Part shown: positions 18,807 through 27,894 of the stretch, piece after piece
Position numbering within the stretch: the first letter of the stretch is position 1
How the letters are laid out: every line of letters begins with the position of its first letter
Source: Pseudomonadales bacterium
Lineage (GTDB): Bacteria; Pseudomonadota; Gammaproteobacteria; Pseudomonadales; Ketobacteraceae
Length of the DNA: 63,285 nucleotides
Assembly: GCA_002708905.1 (NCBI GenBank)
Contig: PAPM01000009.1
Coordinates: 1 to 63,285, forward strand
Direction: 5' to 3'
The notes under the pieces: model-generated
The model's input: only the letters and a program-made list of their open reading frames with translations
What the model was told of the DNA's origin: nothing
Databases searched by the model: none
Program-made: the position numbers and the translations under genes

Positions 18807-19075
18807 TCAATGGTCTCTTCGGCAGTGGTCTCTTCCGCAGTATTCTCTTCTTCCTGGTTTTCCGGCTCAGATTCCCCGGCCACAGCTGTTTCAGCGGCGG
18901 CAGCACAGGTAGGCGTGCGACAATCGCTCTGACTCTGGATCTGTGGCGGGGGCTGGTCCGGCAGGTACAGGCTGCCCTTCTGACCGCATCCGCCGAGGGC
19001 AGCCGCCAGCAGGCCAACCGTGAGCAGGCCAACAACCCAGAGTGCCCGGCCGGGAGTAAATCGTCGTAAAACCAT
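18803..19075 (-). CDS. lptM: LptM/LppL-type small lipoprotein
   Basis: The 90-residue lipoprotein has a signal peptide with lipobox LGGC and the hallmark GQKGSLYLP immediately after the Cys, as in LptM (YifL), which stabilises the LPS translocon LptD/E by mimicking lipid A. The rest is a long acidic tail rich in Glu, Ala and Thr, longer than in E. coli. The position just upstream of lysA is conserved in pseudomonads (lppL). The ATG at 19075 is chosen because it gives a compact signal peptide. Confidence 0.87.
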   Translation of the reverse strand: MVLRRFTPGRALWVVGLLTVGLLAAALGGCGQKGSLYLPDQPPPQIQSQSDCRTPTCAAAAETAVAGESEPENQEEENTAEETTAEETIE

Positions 19076-19115
19076 GGGAAATGTGAGGTTCCGTAGCAGG
19101 TAAAAATTGCGCCCA

Positions 19116-19580
19116 TTATAACCGCGTGGCGGCGGCCTTTGCATCAATCCCGGTCTCGGATTCCCACCTGGAAAGGGCTTCCAACGTCAACTTCACAAAG
19201 TATTTTGGCCCTTTGTTCAACGCGGCGATACGTTGTACCGGAATCTCAGCGGTTTCAGGGTGGTACTTCAGTGACCAACGCACCAGGGGGACCACAACAT
19301 AAATCAGGTCTTTGCCTTTCTCAGTAAGGTAATACAGTTTACGTTTCCTGCTTTCCGGGTGGTACACCCAGGCCACGATATCCTGACTCTTTAACTTGTT
19401 CAGCCGGTCGGTGAGGATGTTGCTGGAGATGCCCTCGTCGCTGTCGAGGAATTCCCTGAATTCATGCTTGCCGAACAGCAGGTCCCGTACGATCAACAGG
19501 CTCCAGTGATCACCGACAATATCCAGTCCCCGGGCAATCGGACAGTTGGAGCGCAGGTTGTGTTCTTTCTTGCTGACCAT
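19116..19580 (-). CDS. HxlR-family transcriptional regulator
   Basis: The 154-residue winged-helix protein shows the HxlR pattern: CPIARGLDIVGDHWSLLIVRDLL with the conserved Cys near residue 13, the recognition helix region ISSNILTDRLNKL, and the wing with YYLTEKGKDL. HxlR proteins often sense electrophiles, quinones or aldehydes through that Cys. It is divergent from a glutathione-transferase gene and is very likely its regulator. Two matching palindromic sites lie between them. Confidence 0.9.
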   Translation of the reverse strand: MVSKKEHNLRSNCPIARGLDIVGDHWSLLIVRDLLFGKHEFREFLDSDEGISSNILTDRLNKLKSQDIVAWVYHPESRKRKLYYLTEKGKDLIYVVVPLVRWSLKYHPETAEIPVQRIAALNKGPKYFVKLTLEALSRWESETGIDAKAAATRL

Positions 19581-19590
19581 AAAAAAGCTT

Positions 19591-19643
19591 CACTTGCATT
19601 ATGCAATTGTGGGGAGTAATTTACACTTGTATTATGCAAGTAT
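19591..19643. promoter_or_regulatory. Paired operator-like sites between hxlR-type and GST genes
   Basis: CACTTGCATTATGCAAT starts at 19591 and CACTTGTATTATGCAAG starts at 19624, 33 bases apart, so they lie on the same face of the helix after about three turns. Each has a TTGCAT-type dyad (CTTG ... CAAG in the second). Repeated, spaced dyads in a divergent HxlR promoter are what a dimeric autoregulator would bind. Confidence 0.7.
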
Positions 19644-19685
19644 ACCCGCACCCATGCATTGATTAATAGAAGAAAGGAGCGCTCC

Positions 19686-20333
19686 ATGTTCACCATCTAT
19701 GGCTATAACACCTTCAACCCCATCAAAGTGCTGCTGACCGCAGAAGAGTTGGGGCTGGATTATGATTATGTGAATGTGGAGTTGGGCAAGGGCGAGAACA
19801 AGGCCCCGGATTACCTGGCCAGACACCCGTTGGGGAAAGTGCCGGCGCTGGATCATGACGGTCGGGTTCTGGTGGAGAGTGGCGCCATCTGCCGTTATCT
19901 CGCCAACATCAGTGATCACCGCCTGTATTCGGCTGATCCGTTGCAGGCTGCCCGCATCGATGCCATGGTGGACACCACGGTGTTACACGTTGGCCGCTGG
20001 CTGGCTGTATATTTCTGGGAAGAGATCATTTGCCGGACTTTCTTCAAGCGGGAACCCAATGCAGACGCAATTGAGGAAGCGGCCGGGTTCCTGAAAAATC
20101 AGTTGCCCTATCTGGATCAGGTGCTGGGGCAGGGTACCTATCTCTGTGGCGAGGACGTCACCATTGCCGACACCATCGCCTATGCCTATTTTCAAATTCA
20201 GGAAAAAACCTCCATTAATCTTGCGCCCTATCCGAATATTCAACGCTGGTATGGGGAATTCAGTGAGCGTCCATCGGTGACGGCCGTAAAACAACGGCTG
20301 GCGCAGGCGGGAGGGTTGCTGCAGTACCCGTGA
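19686..20333 (+). CDS. Glutathione S-transferase family protein
   Basis: The 215-residue GST has a thioredoxin-like N-terminal domain (starting FTIYGYNTFNPIKV, with LGKVPALDHDG carrying the cis-Pro and VLVESGAICRYL carrying the glutathione-binding Glu-Ser) and a helical C-terminal domain with the N-cap motif TIADTIAYAYF. The Asn/Thr-rich first turn (YNTFNP) in place of a clear Ser, Tyr or Cys leaves the catalytic residue open. The ATG at 19686 is chosen for GAAAGGAGCG upstream. Regulation by the divergent HxlR protein suggests a role in electrophile detoxification. Confidence 0.9.
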   Translation: MFTIYGYNTFNPIKVLLTAEELGLDYDYVNVELGKGENKAPDYLARHPLGKVPALDHDGRVLVESGAICRYLANISDHRLYSADPLQAARIDAMVDTTVLHVGRWLAVYFWEEIICRTFFKREPNADAIEEAAGFLKNQLPYLDQVLGQGTYLCGEDVTIADTIAYAYFQIQEKTSINLAPYPNIQRWYGEFSERPSVTAVKQRLAQAGGLLQYP

Positions 20334-20345
20334 TGAGCACGGGGC

Positions 20346-23189
20346 TCAGGGAATACGCAATGCCTGGTTGATGGCACTTTCCAGTTTCTCCTTGTGTTGC
20401 AGGTATTGTACGGTCTGCAATTCCTCTCCCTGCTGCATATCCAGTTGGCTTAGGTCCAGGTCGGTGATGTAGCAGGGATAGCGTTCCCGATTGCGGCGCA
20501 GGGAGGCAATATAACCGGCCACCGCCGCAAACAGGGCGTCGCCGTATTCCAGCTGGGAAAACTCCCGGTTGTCACAATACACGGTATAGAACACATCGCC
20601 GAAGGTGCCGGTCTGGGCGATGGCCTGAATGCTGTGGTGGCCTTCTTCCTGTTCGATGGGGGGAAAGGTTTTGCGATCGGTATGCATGTCCCCCCGGTTG
20701 TTACGCTTGATTTCGTAATACGCCACTTTGCTCGCTTCGCGCTGGTCCAGGGTACTGCGCCGCAATTGAATGTTTTCCAGAAAATGACGGATGGGATTGA
20801 GCACCGTCTTTTCATCAAAATAGTTTTTCTGGGTGAAAAAGATCGAGCCTTTTTCGTCGTGAATGAAAATATCCGCCTTCTCGCCATTACGCTGGTAAAA
20901 CACCTGAATACGACCGGGAACCCCCATTTTGGCCACGGTACGCAATGGGTGTCGGTTAAGGGCGTTGCGGTCCACAATCAGCGGGCTGTAGCTCAATTGT
21001 GTTTCACTGAGGCACTCAATTAAATCCTTGTGACTGCGCAAACCCCGCACATAGGGTGTGTTGCGTTTGAATTGCAGCATGTAGAGGAACTGCTCGATCT
21101 CCAAAATATAGCGGGAGTTCAGCGAGCGGGTGCCGCTGTAATAGCAGGCGATGATGTCGCGGAATAATTCTTCCACCCGATTGGCGATGGAGGCGGCCCG
21201 GCTGGGGCAGTAACAGCGCACTTCCAGCCGCGGCAGGGGAATGGAACCGTCTGGTGGAATCTGCCGCATATAATGCACCAAACAATCGATCAGCGCGTTT
21301 TCGCCGGAATACAGGCTGCAGATGATTTCCCCCCAGCTGTTGAAGGTCACCTGATCCACGGTGATGGCCAGGTTATGGTGGAAGGCGCTGTAGCTCAAAG
21401 CGTCGCTTTGATCCGACAGACGATGGATGCCTTTTTGCGTCATCGGGCGCATGGGGTCCACACCGGCATTCACATACAGGGTGATTTTAGTGGGATAGGC
21501 TGAGTGCTCAAAATTCTGTTGCGGTGCATAGGGTACACCTTCCGGGCTGATCTGGAAAAAAGACTGCACGGTTTGCGTGAGTTCGTATTCCGTCAGATCG
21601 GTGCCATTGGGTTCCACCGATAAACGGGTTTCCTGATCCAGCAGGCCGTTGAAGTAACACCAGGCAATCAGTTCCACCACGCTGCGGGTCTTGCGAATCG
21701 GCTCGCGACCTTTGGCTTCCTTGTTTTTCAGGTAACCGGGGTACACCGCCCAATAATTATTGATGCCGTGTTCCAGGTCACGAATGTAATGGAAGGACAG
21801 GTGATCCTCCACCAGGGATGAGGTAATGCCCGGGTTTACCAGTTCGATCTTGCCGCCCTTGCGTTCGAACGCAGCATATAACTTGCGGCCGAGGATGTTC
21901 ATGTCTTCCTGCTTGATCAGGGCTTCAATGTTGTTCTCGCGGGCAAAGCTGGAAAGAAAACGATAGCTGTGATTGAGTTCCTGCACCAGTTCCTGGCGTT
22001 CTTCCCGCACCCGGTTCACTTTCCAGAATTTACGGTTGTCCAGCTGCTTCAGGTAGGACTCGTTCCAGCCCCATTCCATCACCAGCCGCAGCATCAGCTT
22101 ACGGCGCCAGTTGGCCTCTCCGCTGCGCAGATTGCGGCTCAGGCTTTCGTTCACTTTGAAGTAGAAGCAATGACGGATCAGCTCCAGGCGTTTAAGTTCG
22201 TTGCGCTTCAGCAGATAGGCTTCGATCTTGCGGTACAGCATCACATAAGGATCCAGTTCATCCAGATCCAGCCGCCCGGCGTACACCGCTTTTTTATAGC
22301 CGATACTCAGGCTTTCCACATTGGGGTATTCGCTGGCGTACACTTCGGTGAGTACGATTTTGATGACCGACTTGTAGGGGGAATCGATCCCCTTGTAGAG
22401 CTGCCACATACCGGCGCCAATGAATTCCCCGGCGGGGAAATCCGAGATGCCGCCAAAATCCACGCAGTCTTCCTTTTTCAGAAAGCGCTTGGTCAACAGG
22501 TTGTCCGCAATTTTCTGATAACGCTTTTCATCATAACTGGGAATCATCCACCACAATGGATAGCGGCCCGCCACCATGATGCTGGTGCGATAGAACTCAT
22601 CCAGCAGCAGGTAATGCTGGGCGCTGCCGCAATCCTCACCGGAGAGATTACTGCGCACGCCGTTGCGGAACTTGATGGGGTCCATCAGGAAGAAATGCAC
22701 TTCCAGTCCAATGCTGTCCGCCCATTGCTCTATACCCGTCAGTTTGTCCTGCAGTTCGTCAATGGCCTCCTGCGCCAGCCCCGGGTCATAGCAGATCCAG
22801 ATATCCATGTCGCTGGTGTCGGAATGGGCGACTGTGCCGGTACTGCCCATCAAAAAAATACTGAAGATGCGATCCTGGGAGTGGGCCTTCTTGCGATAGG
22901 CAAAAGAACGGGAGATGGTTTGTGCCGCCCGCAGATTGTCTTTATCGGGCGTAAATCCACTGACACCGCAGGGGGTGGCCCCGGACATATAACCCGGTAA
23001 AGAAGGGTGATTGATGTGCAGCAGCAGCGGCAGGGAATCCAGGAACATGCGGTGGCGGCTGCTGAGAGTAGACAGCATTCGCTCCAGTCGACCACGATTG
23101 ACCTCAAGGAATCGTTCCTTCAATCTTTTCAGTAGCTTACGGTCAATACCATCCTGGAGATCCGGCGCAATTTCTCTTGGTTGCGTCAT
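20346..23189 (-). CDS. cyaA: Class I adenylate cyclase
   Basis: The 947-residue protein is a class I (enterobacterial/pseudomonad) cyclase making cAMP from ATP. The N-terminal nucleotidyl-transferase-like catalytic half has the FLMGSTGTVAHSDTSDMDIW signature near residues 112-131, with the metal-binding Asp pair. The C-terminal half is the large regulatory region; in enterics it responds to the phosphorylated EIIA of the sugar PTS. It is a single gene on the minus strand, in the same neighbourhood as lysA in pseudomonads. It is converged on by the GST gene with 12 bases between stops. Confidence 0.95.
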   Translation of the reverse strand: MTQPREIAPDLQDGIDRKLLKRLKERFLEVNRGRLERMLSTLSSRHRMFLDSLPLLLHINHPSLPGYMSGATPCGVSGFTPDKDNLRAAQTISRSFAYRKKAHSQDRIFSIFLMGSTGTVAHSDTSDMDIWICYDPGLAQEAIDELQDKLTGIEQWADSIGLEVHFFLMDPIKFRNGVRSNLSGEDCGSAQHYLLLDEFYRTSIMVAGRYPLWWMIPSYDEKRYQKIADNLLTKRFLKKEDCVDFGGISDFPAGEFIGAGMWQLYKGIDSPYKSVIKIVLTEVYASEYPNVESLSIGYKKAVYAGRLDLDELDPYVMLYRKIEAYLLKRNELKRLELIRHCFYFKVNESLSRNLRSGEANWRRKLMLRLVMEWGWNESYLKQLDNRKFWKVNRVREERQELVQELNHSYRFLSSFARENNIEALIKQEDMNILGRKLYAAFERKGGKIELVNPGITSSLVEDHLSFHYIRDLEHGINNYWAVYPGYLKNKEAKGREPIRKTRSVVELIAWCYFNGLLDQETRLSVEPNGTDLTEYELTQTVQSFFQISPEGVPYAPQQNFEHSAYPTKITLYVNAGVDPMRPMTQKGIHRLSDQSDALSYSAFHHNLAITVDQVTFNSWGEIICSLYSGENALIDCLVHYMRQIPPDGSIPLPRLEVRCYCPSRAASIANRVEELFRDIIACYYSGTRSLNSRYILEIEQFLYMLQFKRNTPYVRGLRSHKDLIECLSETQLSYSPLIVDRNALNRHPLRTVAKMGVPGRIQVFYQRNGEKADIFIHDEKGSIFFTQKNYFDEKTVLNPIRHFLENIQLRRSTLDQREASKVAYYEIKRNNRGDMHTDRKTFPPIEQEEGHHSIQAIAQTGTFGDVFYTVYCDNREFSQLEYGDALFAAVAGYIASLRRNRERYPCYITDLDLSQLDMQQGEELQTVQYLQHKEKLESAINQALRIP

Positions 23190-23288
23190 ACTTTTCAGTA
23201 TAGGGTGTGTTTCAGATTCTGCTTGTAAACTGGTTGCGGTGCGGGATACTTTTTATTCAGGAATAACGAAAAAGGTTAGGAGCAATGA

Positions 23289-24323
23289 ATGGGTGACTGG
23301 CAACGCGGTTTGGGGTGGGTTTTGGTTCTGATATCCACTACAGGCTTTAGCGCAGAGACTGTGCCGGACCAGGTCCAGCCGGCAGCCGATAAAGACCAGG
23401 CGGTACGGGATTGCATGCATCAAGCCATGGAGGATGCGGACATTACGCTGACTCTGGGAGAGCTGGAGGAAAACTGCCGTATCCAGTTAGGGGAAATTCC
23501 CGAGCCCGAGTATTCTGCCGCGCGGGAACGCATGGCCATGGAACAGCGTACCAAATGGAACCCCTTTGTCATCACACCCCACAACGCCAATTACATACTG
23601 CCTTACTCCTACGTGAATGAACCCAATCAGGGTCCCTACGATGAGGTATACCCCGGGGAGCGAATCGATAACGCAGAAGCGAAATTGCAAATCAGCCTGA
23701 AAGTGCCTATCAACGAAGACGATTTACTGGTGGAGAATGATGCTATCTATTTTGCCTTTACCCTGAAGGCTTTCTGGCAGGTCTACAACCATGATATTTC
23801 GGCCCCTTTCCGGGAAACCAATTACCGCCCGGAAATTTATTATTTGATGCCCATTACCAGTAATCTGGTGGAAGCGGATACGGCACTGGCTGTTGGTATA
23901 GAACATGAATCCAATGGCCGCAGCCAGATTCTCAGTCGCAGTTGGAACCGGGTGTTTCTGAACTATTACTACGCCAGGGATAACTATCTGATTTCGTTTC
24001 GGCCCTGGTATCGCATTCCGGAAAAGGAAAAACAAGATCCAATGGATGCGAGAGGAGACGATAACCCGGACATCCATCAATACATGGGTTACTTCGAGTT
24101 GATGGGAACCTGGGAGCAAAACGATTACGAATTTTCGCTGATGATCCGAAACAATCTCAACAAACCTAACTACGGCGCCGTGCAACTGGATGCCAGTTTT
24201 CCTATTTGGGGTCGGCTGCGTGGCGTCATTCAGTATTTTAATGGCTACGGTGAGAGCCTGATTGACTATAATCACCGTAATGAGCGATTGGGTGTCGGCA
24301 TTCTGTTGACGGATATGCTGTAA
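23289..24323 (+). CDS. pldA: Outer membrane phospholipase A
   Basis: The 344-residue protein has a signal peptide ending near residue 22 and a beta-barrel domain of the OMPLA family. The catalytic triad is visible with the family's exact spacing: His206 and Ser208 in IEHESNG and Asn220 in RSWNRVF. The C-terminal strands include YFNGYGESLIDYN and the protein ends in Leu rather than the usual Phe. It degrades misplaced phospholipids in the outer leaflet when activated by calcium-dependent dimerisation. The AGGAG at 23279 supports the start; an ATG 4 bases earlier hits a stop at once. Confidence 0.93.
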   Translation: MGDWQRGLGWVLVLISTTGFSAETVPDQVQPAADKDQAVRDCMHQAMEDADITLTLGELEENCRIQLGEIPEPEYSAARERMAMEQRTKWNPFVITPHNANYILPYSYVNEPNQGPYDEVYPGERIDNAEAKLQISLKVPINEDDLLVENDAIYFAFTLKAFWQVYNHDISAPFRETNYRPEIYYLMPITSNLVEADTALAVGIEHESNGRSQILSRSWNRVFLNYYYARDNYLISFRPWYRIPEKEKQDPMDARGDDNPDIHQYMGYFELMGTWEQNDYEFSLMIRNNLNKPNYGAVQLDASFPIWGRLRGVIQYFNGYGESLIDYNHRNERLGVGILLTDML

Positions 24324-24357
24324 AAAATGCCGCTGAACACAGGGTTGTGTGATTTTC

Positions 24358-25887
24358 ATGTCTAAGCTGCAGCAAGTTTATACCAAAGAGCGCCTCAAGC
24401 TGGTCTTGGACAGCACGCGCTTGGGAATGTGGGATTGGAATCCGCAGACCAATGAGGTTTTGTTTGATCAAAACTGGGCGCAGATGCTGGGGTTGGAACT
24501 GAGCGAGCTGTCCATGACACTGGCTGATTGGTCCTCCAGAGTGCATCCCGATGATATGGATAAGTGCCTGCAGGAAATCCAGGCTCACATCAATGGTGAG
24601 ACCGCGTTCTACGAAAACCTACACCGGATGAAGCACGCGGATGGGCATTGGGTTTATATTCTGGATCGCGGCAAGGTGGTGGAATCGGATGAGCTGGGTA
24701 ATCCGATTCGATTCACCGGAACCCACGCCGATGTTACGCCCTTGAAGCAGGCTGAATTTGAAGCTTCACTGGCGATGAAAGCCAAAGAGCGTTTTTTTTC
24801 CGCCATGTCCCACGAACTGAGGGCACCCATGCATGCCATGTTGGGTATTGTGGAGCAGGTACAAAAGCAGCTGCAGCAGGACGATTTAAAACAACAGCTG
24901 AAAGTGGTACAGGATTCCGGTCAACACCTGTTGTTGTTGATCAATGATGTTCTGGGCCTGGCCCGGCTGCATCATGATAACCCGCCCCTGGATGTGTCTA
25001 CCTGCAGCCTGATTGATCTGGTGCATCATGTGGTGCACTTGTTCGGCATTCGGGCACAGGAAAAAGGGCTGCAATTTACCAGTCAGTTGTCGTTAAGCAA
25101 GAGCGACTCTTACGTGAAAACCGATTGCTCCCGGCTCTCTCAGGTCATCATTAATCTGGTCTCCAATGCCATTAAATTTACCGACAGCGGAAGCGTTACG
25201 GTACGGCTGGATACAGTGCCCGATGGGCTGCGGATTCAGGTGACAGACAGCGGCAGGGGAATTGAGGATGTCGAACGGATTTTTCAGCCGTTCTTTTCCA
25301 CCGAAGCGTTGCTGCGCCTGGATGACGTTCAGTCCACCGGCCTGGGACTCAGTATTTCTCAGGAATTGGTGAAAACCCTGGGTTTAACGTTGGACGTGGA
25401 ATCCGAGCTGGGCTCAGGAACCGTGTTCAGCGTTTTGGTGCCGGAAAACAAGCGTTGCGCTGCGCCGGTGGATGCTCTGGATTCGGTCGCAGAGCGTCAG
25501 GGCGCAGAGCCAACCTGGCCCGGAAAAACGGTTTTGTTGGTGGATGATACTCCCATTAATCTGATGTTGGCTGAAATGATGTTGGAGGATTCCCAACTCA
25601 CCATTCTCAAAGCCGCATCCGGTACAGAGGCGTTGGATGTGCTGCAGCGGGCGTCGGTGGACCTCATTGTTACGGATTTGCACATGCCGCGAATGGGCGG
25701 CTTGCAGCTTGCGGAGCAGGTTCGTTCCCTGTCGTTGCCCCGGCCGATGTCGTTGGTGGTGACCTCGGCAGATACCAAGAATGACGTGTGGGAGCGCTGC
25801 CGGGAAGCCGGTATAGACGATTATCTGGAAAAGCCGTTCGATGCCGAGCAGCTGTTGGCCATGGTTGGAAAATACCTGGCTAGCTGA
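24358..25887 (+). CDS. Soluble PAS hybrid histidine kinase with receiver domain
   Basis: The 509-residue cytoplasmic protein contains a PAS_3-type domain (about 12-128), a kinase core with His152 in FFSAMSHELRAPMH, an ATPase domain (NLVSNAIKFTD at 266-276, TDSGRGI, STGLGLSIS), and a receiver with phospho-acceptor Asp440 in VTDLHMP. No transmembrane segment is present. The usual Thr after the H-box Arg is Ala. It follows pldA by 34 bases and may share its transcript. A GTG three codons earlier is an alternative start. No downstream Hpt or response regulator gene is adjacent. Confidence 0.92.
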   Translation: MSKLQQVYTKERLKLVLDSTRLGMWDWNPQTNEVLFDQNWAQMLGLELSELSMTLADWSSRVHPDDMDKCLQEIQAHINGETAFYENLHRMKHADGHWVYILDRGKVVESDELGNPIRFTGTHADVTPLKQAEFEASLAMKAKERFFSAMSHELRAPMHAMLGIVEQVQKQLQQDDLKQQLKVVQDSGQHLLLLINDVLGLARLHHDNPPLDVSTCSLIDLVHHVVHLFGIRAQEKGLQFTSQLSLSKSDSYVKTDCSRLSQVIINLVSNAIKFTDSGSVTVRLDTVPDGLRIQVTDSGRGIEDVERIFQPFFSTEALLRLDDVQSTGLGLSISQELVKTLGLTLDVESELGSGTVFSVLVPENKRCAAPVDALDSVAERQGAEPTWPGKTVLLVDDTPINLMLAEMMLEDSQLTILKAASGTEALDVLQRASVDLIVTDLHMPRMGGLQLAEQVRSLSLPRPMSLVVTSADTKNDVWERCREAGIDDYLEKPFDAEQLLAMVGKYLAS

Positions 25888-25894
25888 ATCTGCA

Positions 25895-26944
25895 TCAGGT
25901 TGTTGAGAGCGGCATGGTTGCGCTTTTGGCAATGAATTTCTCATAAACCAGTATGAGCAGGGCACCGGACAAGCCTCCTGCCGTATTGAGCGCGAGATCC
26001 GCCAGGGAGGAAGAACGTTCAGGCATCAGAATCTGTGTGAGTTCAATACCAAGGCTGAACAAAAAAGCGCAGCCTGTTGTTGCCACTAAAGCGCTGGAAG
26101 GCGAGATTGCTCTTCCCGTCAGCAGCAAGGTAAGTAAAAGACCAAACGGGATGAAACCAAAGAAGTTGACTAAGGTGTCCAGCCACAGCCACGGCTCCTT
26201 GATGTCATGCACGCTGGGTAACTCCAGTATCTTCTTTTCAAAAATGACCGCTTTCGCGGGCAGTATCAGATCAAGGTGATGTGGCGACAGATCGCCTACC
26301 CGGTGGGCAACTCCGGCTGAAAATTGATATTCCAATTCCGGCGCAGTGGCAGACTGAGTGCGGGTATCTTTGCTGTATAAAGATAACGATTGAATCGTCC
26401 CCCGCCAGGGGCTGCCTGCGCTGGCGTTGTTACCCAGAACCAGGCGTGAGGTGTGCGGATTAGTCGGCAACGCCAATACCAGATTGCGGTTTGTCCCCTT
26501 TAATACGCCGTTAATGTGGACCTGAGTGCCCCGTTCACTGGACCGGATACGGATATGGTTGACCGCCCGTTCCTGATCCAGTGGAGCATAGATTTTGGGC
26601 AGGCGCAGCCGATTGTTGTAGTCATCACTTTGCAGTACGACCAACGATGCCTGCCATTGGCCGACCACAATGCGGCTGGTGTCGCTTTGGTCCATGATCT
26701 CCAGAATCGTGCTGAAGTTCCTGCGATTGGTGAATTCCGGTTTGAGCCTGATGTCGATGGTAAGCGCTGATGCTTTCGGCGCCGGAATGAAAGCTTCGGT
26801 GTAGGCTTGGGAATGACCATTGAAATACAGGCCCTGCTGCTCTTCAGACCAGTGAGCGGGCACAAATTTACCGGCGCGGGGCTGAGAAAATCCGGCCACG
26901 CACATGATCAAGACGGTAATTAGAAAGAGTATTCCCAGTTTCAT
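25895..26944 (-). CDS. LamG-like domain fused to VanZ-like membrane domain
   Basis: The 349-residue protein has an N-terminal signal/anchor segment, a concanavalin/LamG-like domain in about 38-205 (pattern LTIDIRLKPEF, VHINGVLKG, LVLGNNASAG, WRGTIQSLSLYSK), then three hydrophobic segments of VanZ type, with NFFGFIPFGLLL and the IELTQILMPERSSSLADLALNTAGG signature near 300. The topology implies an extracytoplasmic carbohydrate- or polymer-binding domain held by a VanZ-like module. VanZ relatives are linked to antibiotic or envelope phenotypes, but the biochemical role is unknown. It is a stand-alone gene converging on the hybrid kinase. Confidence 0.88.
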   Translation of the reverse strand: MKLGILFLITVLIMCVAGFSQPRAGKFVPAHWSEEQQGLYFNGHSQAYTEAFIPAPKASALTIDIRLKPEFTNRRNFSTILEIMDQSDTSRIVVGQWQASLVVLQSDDYNNRLRLPKIYAPLDQERAVNHIRIRSSERGTQVHINGVLKGTNRNLVLALPTNPHTSRLVLGNNASAGSPWRGTIQSLSLYSKDTRTQSATAPELEYQFSAGVAHRVGDLSPHHLDLILPAKAVIFEKKILELPSVHDIKEPWLWLDTLVNFFGFIPFGLLLTLLLTGRAISPSSALVATTGCAFLFSLGIELTQILMPERSSSLADLALNTAGGLSGALLILVYEKFIAKSATMPLSTT

Positions 26945-27046
26945 CCTGTTTCCCCCAACGGCAGATTATAACCCCTTTCGGCTAAAAACCATGTGAAGTG
27001 TTCAACAGGAAGTAGCCGGCCACCTCCTTAGTCTTTTATAAGTTGC

Positions 27047-27068
27047 ATACCCATACTAGTATGGGTAT
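27047..27068. promoter_or_regulatory. 22-bp perfect palindrome upstream of a small lipoprotein gene
   Basis: The segment is an exact palindrome: the half-site ATACCCATACT (27047-27057) is followed by its reverse complement. It lies 44 bases before the ATG at 27112. It has no T-run, so it is more likely an operator than a terminator. The regulator is not known. Confidence 0.7.
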
Positions 27069-27111
27069 TACGCAGTACTACATTCCTCTGGACAGGGCTG
27101 GGTCATTCATA

Positions 27112-27465
27112 ATGCGAATAACAGTACTTCTAATCACTCTGTTGCTGGGCGGTTGTTCGGTAATGCAGGAAAACCACCAGAAACGTAGCGCGGACGAGGC
27201 GAAGACGGAAGCGGAAAAAGTGGGCCATTCAGGCCCGCTGTATGATCACTATGAACAATGCCTTAACCACTCCTGGGAAGCCGCACTGGACGATGGGGCG
27301 GATGCCCTGGGTGCTTATGATATCGGTGTGCAACATTGCGCGTATGAATTGGGGCTGCTGTGTGATTTTTACGGCGTGAGCACTTGTTTGCAGGACGCCG
27401 AGGCGTCCAATCGGCTGCTGTTCAGGCTGCTGCGCGAACAGTATGCAAGCAAGCTGGCCTATTGA
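27112..27465 (+). CDS. Small lipoprotein, function unknown
   Basis: The 117-residue product starts with a short lipoprotein signal (RITVLLITLLLGGCSVMQ) with lipidated Cys14. The mature part is helical and charged and contains Cys residues in EQCLNH, VQHCAYELGLLCDF and STCLQD, which could form disulfides in the periplasm. The ATG at 27112 is preferred because upstream in-frame starts would run through the 22-bp palindrome and spoil the signal peptide. I recognise no family. Confidence 0.7.
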   Translation: MRITVLLITLLLGGCSVMQENHQKRSADEAKTEAEKVGHSGPLYDHYEQCLNHSWEAALDDGADALGAYDIGVQHCAYELGLLCDFYGVSTCLQDAEASNRLLFRLLREQYASKLAY

Positions 27466-27480
27466 TCAGGTTAGGCTGTC

Positions 27481-27894
27481 TCAGTTGCCGGCGTCCTGTT
27501 GTCGGCGCTGATGGTGTTCCGGGTCCAGGCATTCCTTCTCGTCGTGTCCCAACCCGGGCTTTAAGTCACCGTTGAGGTAATTCAGAACCGCCTGCAAGGG
27601 ATCGGTTTCGGCGGTTTCCACCAGCAGTGTGTTGCGCTCTGCCAGACGTTTTTTCACGCCATCGCCCCCGGATGCCGCAATCGCCACATCCACAAAATGC
27701 AGGGGATGCCGCTGGTTGTCAGGACGCACGTGCCATTCATGCAGACAGCCGGTATCAGTCAGTTGGATCTCCCAGCAGAAAGTGGGCTCCGGTTGAGTGT
27801 CTGAACTGACGTAGACCTCCCAAGTGAGGGCGCGCCCGGCATGTGAGGAGACTTTCAGGTCTTTGACGGCAACGGCGATCAGGGTTGAATTCAT
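27481..27894 (-). CDS. NifX/NifB-cofactor-domain-like protein
   Basis: The 137-residue product resembles the dinitrogenase iron-molybdenum cofactor-binding fold (NifX/NafY/NifB C-terminus): AVAVKDLKVSSHAGRA at the start, a central strand pair, then VAIAASGGDGVKKRLAERN and a closing helix QAVLNYLNGDLK. No nif gene is nearby, so it more likely binds another metal cluster or serves an unknown role, as for many stand-alone members. The tail is rich in His, Gln and Arg. GGAG precedes the ATG at 27894 with 10-base spacing; upstream in-frame starts extend into unconserved sequence. Confidence 0.75.
   Translation of the reverse strand: MNSTLIAVAVKDLKVSSHAGRALTWEVYVSSDTQPEPTFCWEIQLTDTGCLHEWHVRPDNQRHPLHFVDVAIAASGGDGVKKRLAERNTLLVETAETDPLQAVLNYLNGDLKPGLGHDEKECLDPEHHQRRQQDAGN

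Noticed and set aside
20327-20343. CCCGTG/CACGGG hairpin between the GST and cyaA genes
   Set aside because: It is short, overlaps the GST stop and has no T-run on either strand.
21969-23000. Plus-strand reading frame of 343 codons
   Set aside because: It is the opposite strand of cyaA and encodes a low-complexity His/Gln/Phe-rich product without a ribosome binding site.
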